DNA of 64,000 nucleotides from contig DAIQOK010000012.1 of assembly GCA_036787895.1 (NCBI GenBank), forward strand, positions 1-64,000. The letters run 5' to 3'. The stretch is from UBA7662 sp036787895. Its GTDB lineage: Bacteria; Bacteroidota; Bacteroidia; UBA7662. Made by a program: the position numbers and the translations under genes. How positions within the stretch are numbered: position 1 is the first letter of the stretch; every line of letters starts with the position of its first letter. Below the pieces are notes generated by a model. It was given only the letters and a program-made list of their open reading frames with translations. It had not been told where the DNA came from and did no database searches. Shown here piece after piece: positions 58,824-64,000 of this stretch.

Positions 58824-61769
58824 CTAATAGGCTACATGTAATTGCAGCTTTTTCTCAATGATCTGGTTGCCGCAAAAGTTGGCTTTGAGGATAACTACGT
58901 AATCGCCACCTTCTACCAAACTGCCGCTGTTTTGGTTAATGCCATTCCAGCCCAACAGCGCATTGTTAGTCCGGAATACGACTTGTCCCCAACGGTTGAA
59001 AATGGTCATCTCATAATCGGGCTGAGCTTGCTGCAAGGGTTGGAGTTTGTCGTTCAGGCCATCGCCATTGGGTGTGATTACATTGGGCACCTGGCCAAAA
59101 CATTCACTTACGGTAATCCGCATTGAATCGCTGGCTTCGCAACCATACATATCGGTGAGATGCAGGGTGTATTGGCCGGTAGAAGTTGCGGCAAACTCCG
59201 AATTGGTGGAAGTGCCATCGGGTCCAGTCCAGGCAAATACATTGCCGGGTACATTGGCCTGAAGTATGAGCTCATCATTTTCGCAAATACAGGTATCGGC
59301 AGGTAGCTGAAGGTCGGGCTGGTCCCTGACCTCAATAAAACGGGTGAGGGTGTCTTCCTGGTTACAGGCGGTATTCGAAGTGATGGTCAACCGAATACTA
59401 TAGGTGCCGGGCTCGGTGAAATTAAACAAGGGGTTGGCCTGGGTAGAGCTTTGGCCATCGCTGGTGAGCCAGGCGTAGGTCACTGCAGGATCTATCCGAC
59501 TGATGTTTTGGATTTGCAGATTCACCGGACGGCACCAGGTGGGGGGCTCTACCCAACCAAAATTGGCGCGTATGCCAGTTTCCAATTCAAAAGCCAATTT
59601 CAAAGCTGCATTGTTACATCTGATGCCACCTCGGGTGGGCGACCAACTCCCGGGCGTGGTGGGCAAATCGTCGTTGGTGCAGCCTGCACAAATGGCCTGA
59701 TAAACTACGCCACGCCGGTCAAAACGGCTGGTACCACCATCCACATGTTCCTGACTGCCCGGACCTCCGAAATAGGTCGCGAAACTCATGGTGAGCATAT
59801 TGCGGGAAAAGGCAGCCATATAGAAGTCAAAGCCGTCGGAGTTGGTTTGCAGGGCGTTGTTGCTAAGCGTAAGATTGGTTGGTCCGGCGGTTATGGGGTT
59901 TTCAATGCGGCCGGTCCAGCCCGATACATAAATGTTATCGCATATATCTACCAAAAATGCCGAAGGGGATAGGTCAGGAATCAGGCGTTTGGCGCCATAC
60001 CTGCCTAACCAATGCAGGCTATCGAGCGTAGGTGAAAAACGGGCTACATATTGGCCACTGAAACGGTCGTTGTAGTTGGTACCTCGGGTCACAATATTGC
60101 TGTCGGTTTGCCCATTCACGTAGATATTGCCGAGTTGGTCTACATCGGTGAAAAACAATTGGTCGTAACCCTGCGAACCGAGGTAGGACAAATGCTGTAA
60201 TCCGCCTGTCGTGGCATTCAAAACGGCGACTACGCCATCGGCGCCTCCAGCCAAACTATCCTGGTGGACAGCTGTGGTAGCCGGCAAATTGGGACTGAGG
60301 GTGCCGCCAACCACAACCAGTCGATTGGCCTGAATACGGGCACCATACAAGGCATCGATGCTGTCGCCGCCAAAATAGCTGAGCCAGCGCAGACTGGTCA
60401 GGCTCTCTGAAAAACGAGCAATAAGGCCGTCGCTGCCCCCGCCCCCATAGTTGGGCTGCATGCTGCCGGCTGTTGTGGGCAGGTTGTTATTGTCGGTGAG
60501 ACTAACAATAATGACATCGTTATTGTCGGCTATCTGCAAATCTCCCCGATACTCATCGGCGTATTGGTAGCGTAACGGCGCCCGGTTGTTGATGCCATCG
60601 TTATTGGTGCCACCCAAATAGGTGCTGCTCAACAACTGACTGCCATCGGGGCTCAATCGGCTGATGACGATATCGTAGCCACCGTTGTAGCTGTTGTCGA
60701 AGGCATCTGCTTTGACCGGATAATTGTCGCTGCGGGTGCTGCCGAGTAAAACGAGGTCGTTGTAGCTGTTCACATTCAGGCTGTGGGGCTGCTCATCGCG
60801 GCGGCCACCCAGGTAACTGGCATACAACAAATTGCTGCCGTCGGCATTAAACTTCAAGATGCCGATATCAATGCGTAGCCCTTCTCCGGGATCAACCGTA
60901 TTGCCGATAAAATCTTCCTGAAAAGCGCCCAGGGTGGTTGGAAAACCAACATCAAATACCGTCCCTGCCGTATAGAAGTTGCCACTGTTGTCGGGTGTGG
61001 CGGTAAATCCGAAATTGTTGGCTGTAGAGCCGCTGTAGGTCGAAAAAACGAGCACCGGATCGATGACCAGCAGCTGGCTGTCGTCGTAACCATCCGGAAA
61101 TTCAAAACGCAGCACATTGTTCACGAGGGCAAAGCGGCAGTTAACGGGAGTTCGTCCGGCCAGGCCATCGGTATAGGCAACCGGAGCCAGTTCTATCAGT
61201 TCCCCCAGGGAAGTTGCCATATGCAATCGCCCGTTTTTGAGGGTCATTTTTTGCGCACCACTGTACCTTACCCGAATTTGTTTGGGGTCGGCACCTGCTT
61301 TAACCACAAAATCAAACTTCAGATTTCCTTCTTCCTGCGCCCACACCAAATCGATGCCAGGATAAATATCGGTCTGGCTAACCCGGCTGTAATTGGATAC
61401 ATTGCTGCGCCACTGAGGAGGTTCGCCCAGATAATAATGGTTTTTAACTGTGCTGGCATCGGAAGCCAGCGGTTTAACCGGACGACTGCCCGGGAAATCA
61501 AGCTTGATTGCGAATAAATCCAGGGGTTTTTCGGTGGCATGAAAAAGCCGGTCGTGGACCACATCGGGTTGATACAAAACAAAATGAGCCCCGTTTTCAC
61601 TCAAAAAGGCTTTTAAGCCACCAAAATTAGCTTCAAAAGCATGTTCACCCGGCCATTGACCTTGATTGGGGATAAAGGGGTAAAGCAGCTGTACTGCTGG
61701 TTTCTCACTTGACCAAACGCTTGTTGACAGGCTCAGCAGGAGCAGCAGCAGGCGAAAAAATTTATTCAT
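58824..61769 (-). CDS. Large secreted protein with SBBP-type repeats and T9SS type B sorting domain
   Basis: 981 residues from the ATG at 61769. A signal peptide (LLLLLLSLSTSVWS) is followed by an N-terminal domain that begins with FIPNQGQWP, which is a frequent opening of such proteins. Residues about 260-680 are propeller-like repeats containing LLSSTYLGGTNNDG and ASYLGGRRDE (SBBP repeats). A PKD-type domain (about 790-840) precedes the C-terminal type B sorting domain: VITPNGDGLNDKLQ, then MTIFNRWGQVVF, then GDYVVILKANF. Predicted to be at the cell surface; function unknown. Confidence 0.88.
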   Translation of the reverse strand: MNKFFRLLLLLLSLSTSVWSSEKPAVQLLYPFIPNQGQWPGEHAFEANFGGLKAFLSENGAHFVLYQPDVVHDRLFHATEKPLDLFAIKLDFPGSRPVKPLASDASTVKNHYYLGEPPQWRSNVSNYSRVSQTDIYPGIDLVWAQEEGNLKFDFVVKAGADPKQIRVRYSGAQKMTLKNGRLHMATSLGELIELAPVAYTDGLAGRTPVNCRFALVNNVLRFEFPDGYDDSQLLVIDPVLVFSTYSGSTANNFGFTATPDNSGNFYTAGTVFDVGFPTTLGAFQEDFIGNTVDPGEGLRIDIGILKFNADGSNLLYASYLGGRRDEQPHSLNVNSYNDLVLLGSTRSDNYPVKADAFDNSYNGGYDIVISRLSPDGSQLLSSTYLGGTNNDGINNRAPLRYQYADEYRGDLQIADNNDVIIVSLTDNNNLPTTAGSMQPNYGGGGSDGLIARFSESLTSLRWLSYFGGDSIDALYGARIQANRLVVVGGTLSPNLPATTAVHQDSLAGGADGVVAVLNATTGGLQHLSYLGSQGYDQLFFTDVDQLGNIYVNGQTDSNIVTRGTNYNDRFSGQYVARFSPTLDSLHWLGRYGAKRLIPDLSPSAFLVDICDNIYVSGWTGRIENPITAGPTNLTLSNNALQTNSDGFDFYMAAFSRNMLTMSFATYFGGPGSQEHVDGGTSRFDRRGVVYQAICAGCTNDDLPTTPGSWSPTRGGIRCNNAALKLAFELETGIRANFGWVEPPTWCRPVNLQIQNISRIDPAVTYAWLTSDGQSSTQANPLFNFTEPGTYSIRLTITSNTACNQEDTLTRFIEVRDQPDLQLPADTCICENDELILQANVPGNVFAWTGPDGTSTNSEFAATSTGQYTLHLTDMYGCEASDSMRITVSECFGQVPNVITPNGDGLNDKLQPLQQAQPDYEMTIFNRWGQVVFRTNNALLGWNGINQNSGSLVEGGDYVVILKANFCGNQIIEKKLQLHVAY

Positions 61770-61923
61770 GATGGCAATTTCCAAAAAAAATAACAGCATG
61801 CAGCCACTTTACACTAAGATTAAACGTCTTTAATGCTGTTAAATAAGGTCAATTTTTAACATATTGTAGCCGCCGACCACGACGTACACTAATTTTGATA
61901 GATACGGTAACCCAACCCCAACT

Positions 61924-63351
61924 ATGCGTAAAGCCCTATTTGCTGCATTTTTCCTGTTTTCTTCAGCACTTTTAGCACAGGAAACCACCGAAGCCTGGAC
62001 CCTGGCACGGTGTATTGAGCATGCCCAAAAATACAATATCACCATCAAACAAACGGAGCTTCAGTTACAAAACAGTAGAGCAGATTTTGATCAGGCCCGG
62101 GCCAATCGACTACCGACGCTAAATGCCAATGCCAGTCTGGCCTTAAATACCGGTCGGGTAATCGACCCTTTCACCAATACCTTCGACGAAAAGACCATTG
62201 AGTCTAACCAGCTGGGTTTACAGGCAGCATTGCCCCTATGGACCGGTCTGCAGATTACCAACAACGTCAAAGCCCAGCGGTATGGTTTTTTGGCCAATAT
62301 GAAGGACCTGGAGGTCACCCGCAACAACATTGGCCTGTCGGTGGCCAATTTTTATCTCCAGGTGTTGTTGGCTCAGGAATTACTCGAAATTGCCGAAACC
62401 CAGCTTGAAACCACCCGTGAACAGCTCGACCGAACCGAAAAACTGGTAAATGCGGGCGCCTTGAGCCTCGACAATTTATTAAATCTGAAAGCTCAATTGG
62501 GCAATGAAGAATTGAATCTCATCAATGCCCGCAACAATGTGGTAAATGCCCAGGTGAACCTCGCCTTGTTATTACAGTTGCCCGATCCCGAAAACTTTCG
62601 GGTAGTCAAACCCAGCCGGCTCGACATAGGCGTTGTATTACAGGCCGAAATCGACGGGGTATATAAATCGGCTCTCGACAACCAGCCCCAAATTCAGGCA
62701 GCTGAACTGCGCACCCGGCAGGCCCAATACAGCCTGGCTGCCGCTAAAGGTGCCCGTAGCCCCAGATTATCGGCCTTTGCCAATTTGAGTACACTTTATT
62801 CGGATTCCCGTTTGCGATTGGCAGGCACACCTACTTTCATAGGTGAAATACCCATTGGCTATATCCAGGGAAACCCCACTCAGGTCGTAGTTCAGCCTGA
62901 TTTTGATATTCCTACAGAAATTGTCCCGCGGGGAACTCAGTTCAGCGATAACCTCGGTTATGGCTTTGGGTTAACGCTCACCATCCCCATTTTAAACAAC
63001 TGGCAGGTAAACAGCCAGATACAGCGCGCACGCAATGCTCATAGTTTGAGTTTGTTGCAGCTCGAAGGAACACGCAACCAATTGTTTACAGATGTAGCCA
63101 CATCGGTTACCAATTATCGCGCTGCCGCCACCCGGGTGCAAGCCAACGAAAGGAATGTATTGGCCCAGGAGGAAAGCTACAAATTCAGTGAATTACGTTT
63201 TAATGAGGGGATGATGAATGCTGTAGATTATCTTAACGCCAAAAACCGGGCACAAATCGCCGCTTCTAATTTGCTTCAATCACGATATGAGTTGCTTTTT
63301 AGGGCAAAAATTTTGGATTTTTACCTCGGCAAACCAATAGTGCTCAACTGA
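61924..63351 (+). CDS. TolC-family outer-membrane protein
   Basis: 475 residues with a signal peptide ending in ALLAQ. Two TolC/OEP repeats are visible: a WTLARCIEHAQKYNITIKQ start, with long helical segments (RADFDQARANRLPTLNANAS) and ATSVTNYRAAATRVQANE in the second half. Trimers form an outer-membrane channel with a periplasmic tunnel. The next gene (63353) is its presumed adaptor partner; the two genes overlap by none and are separated by one base. Confidence 0.92.
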   Translation: MRKALFAAFFLFSSALLAQETTEAWTLARCIEHAQKYNITIKQTELQLQNSRADFDQARANRLPTLNANASLALNTGRVIDPFTNTFDEKTIESNQLGLQAALPLWTGLQITNNVKAQRYGFLANMKDLEVTRNNIGLSVANFYLQVLLAQELLEIAETQLETTREQLDRTEKLVNAGALSLDNLLNLKAQLGNEELNLINARNNVVNAQVNLALLLQLPDPENFRVVKPSRLDIGVVLQAEIDGVYKSALDNQPQIQAAELRTRQAQYSLAAAKGARSPRLSAFANLSTLYSDSRLRLAGTPTFIGEIPIGYIQGNPTQVVVQPDFDIPTEIVPRGTQFSDNLGYGFGLTLTIPILNNWQVNSQIQRARNAHSLSLLQLEGTRNQLFTDVATSVTNYRAAATRVQANERNVLAQEESYKFSELRFNEGMMNAVDYLNAKNRAQIAASNLLQSRYELLFRAKILDFYLGKPIVLN

Positions 63352-63352
63352 T

Positions 63353-64000
63353 ATGGCCAAACTAAAAAAACTCAAACCACTCCATTATCTCTTAATAGGA
63401 GTGGTTTTCTTATTTGTATTCGCTCTTATCGGCAAAAAGGCCGGTTGGATAGGCAAAGGCGAATTCACAAAAGTGGTGGTGGAAAAAGCTGAAAAACGGT
63501 CGATCATCGAAACTGTGCTGGCCAATGGGAAAATTCAACCCGAAACTGAGGTCAAATTATCGTCGGAGATTTCCGGTGAAATTGTGGGTCTTTACGTCAA
63601 AGAGGGCGATTCGGTGAAACAGGGTCAGTTGTTGGCGCGGGTGAATCCGGAATTGGTGCTGGCAGCCATCGATCGGGGTGAAGCAGCCATCAACAATGCC
63701 AAAGCGCAGCTGGGTACGGCAAAGGCCCGTTACAACCAACTCAAAGCAACTTTTGATAACAACATCAAACCGAGTTTCGACCGGAATGCCAAATTGTTCA
63801 AGGACAAAGTAATCAGTCAGGCCGAATATGATATGGCAAAGGCCACCTATGAAGCCGGTTTACAGGACCTGGAGGCGATGAAACAGAGTATACTGGCTGC
63901 CGAGTATACGGTAAAAAGTGCCGAAGCCAGCCAGAAAGAAGCCCGGGAACAATTAAGTCGCACCAATATTTTTGCACCTATCCATGGTATAGTTACCAAA
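63353..64000 (+). CDS. Periplasmic adaptor (HlyD/RND membrane fusion family), partial
   Basis: The gene begins at the ATG at 63353, one base past the TolC-family stop, and runs off the window end with at least 216 codons. A membrane segment (YLLIGVVFLFVFALIG) precedes the biotin/lipoyl-like part: VKLSSEISGEIVGLYVKEGD, then VKQGQLLARVNPELVLAAID. A coiled-coil hairpin follows (LFKDKVISQAEYDMAKATYE) and the second lipoyl half starts at RTNIFAPIHGIVTK. The adaptor would link an inner-membrane transporter, probably encoded beyond the end, to the TolC-like channel. Confidence 0.95.
   Translation, partial: MAKLKKLKPLHYLLIGVVFLFVFALIGKKAGWIGKGEFTKVVVEKAEKRSIIETVLANGKIQPETEVKLSSEISGEIVGLYVKEGDSVKQGQLLARVNPELVLAAIDRGEAAINNAKAQLGTAKARYNQLKATFDNNIKPSFDRNAKLFKDKVISQAEYDMAKATYEAGLQDLEAMKQSILAAEYTVKSAEASQKEAREQLSRTNIFAPIHGIVTK

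Noticed and set aside
1..64000. Genome-wide recoding of TAG as a sense codon
   Set aside because: Several intact genes, such as the M3 peptidase and the secreted protein at 20438, use TAG as their own stop.
1..64000. Prophage, integrase or transposase genes
   Set aside because: None was recognised; the mobile-looking features are short repeats and palindromes only.

Overview
The window is a chromosomal segment of a member of the Bacteroidota. The evidence is several secreted proteins with type IX secretion (T9SS) C-terminal sorting domains of both type A and type B, a DUF4270 lipoprotein, -7 promoter elements of the form TAnnTTTG, few visible Shine-Dalgarno sequences, and the cluster panC / glycogen-synthase-like / DUF4270 / glmS. 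The exact order or family cannot be fixed from this window. The core portion has moderate GC. The first 5.8 kb and about 48.9-58.6 kb are clearly AT-richer and look acquired.

Layout. (1) 31-5759, minus strand: a candidate helicase-type restriction-modification locus, made of a small protein, a GIY-YIG/DEAH helicase, a 124-aa protein of unknown type and two adenine-methyltransferase-like proteins that divide the usual motifs between them. (2) 5760-6740: a gene-poor stretch with palindromes and degenerate repeats, ending in a tRNA-Val(UAC) with promoter and terminator. (3) 6794-13231: an AsmA-like protein, a sensor histidine kinase, a broken lipoprotein gene (in-frame amber stop plus probable frameshift) and a T9SS substrate. 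(4) 13658-28118: housekeeping genes ruvX, def, an FAH-family hydrolase, an M3 peptidase, a TerB/DnaJ protein, rmuC, rfaE2, a flippase-like membrane protein, panD and panC, together with two large T9SS substrates. (5) 28249-43094: a glycogen-synthase-like protein, a DUF4270 lipoprotein, glmS, asnS, rpoN, a PAP2-like protein, an enoyl-CoA hydratase, recA, a patatin, an HI0933-type flavoprotein that lacks any ATG/GTG/TTG start, and membrane and SDR-like proteins.

(6) 43095-49180: an MNT nucleotidyltransferase with a frameshifted HEPN partner, trmH, the prs-rplY-pth operon, a SIMPL protein, a DHFR-like protein, and two copies of a roughly 245-bp element with terminal inverted repeats. (7) 49310-58498: an AT-rich accessory island with every gene on the minus strand: a lipoprotein, an Ntn hydrolase broken by an amber codon, a DHFR-like protein, an XRE-pentapeptide protein with a MORN-like partner, an unknown protein, a small phosphatase, an 875-aa DUF4062/STAND-like protein with a degenerate P-loop, and a GNAT protein. 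Two related palindromic spacers flank the DUF4062 gene, which gives the island a cassette-like look. (8) 58824-64000: a 981-aa T9SS type B protein, then a TolC-family outer-membrane protein followed by the start of its periplasmic adaptor, which runs off the window.

The items most worth follow-up are the 31-5759 restriction-like locus, the DUF4062/STAND-like gene with its palindromic borders, the XRE-pentapeptide/MORN pair and the paired ~245-bp inverted-repeat elements. No integrase, transposase, prophage or CRISPR array was recognised in the window.
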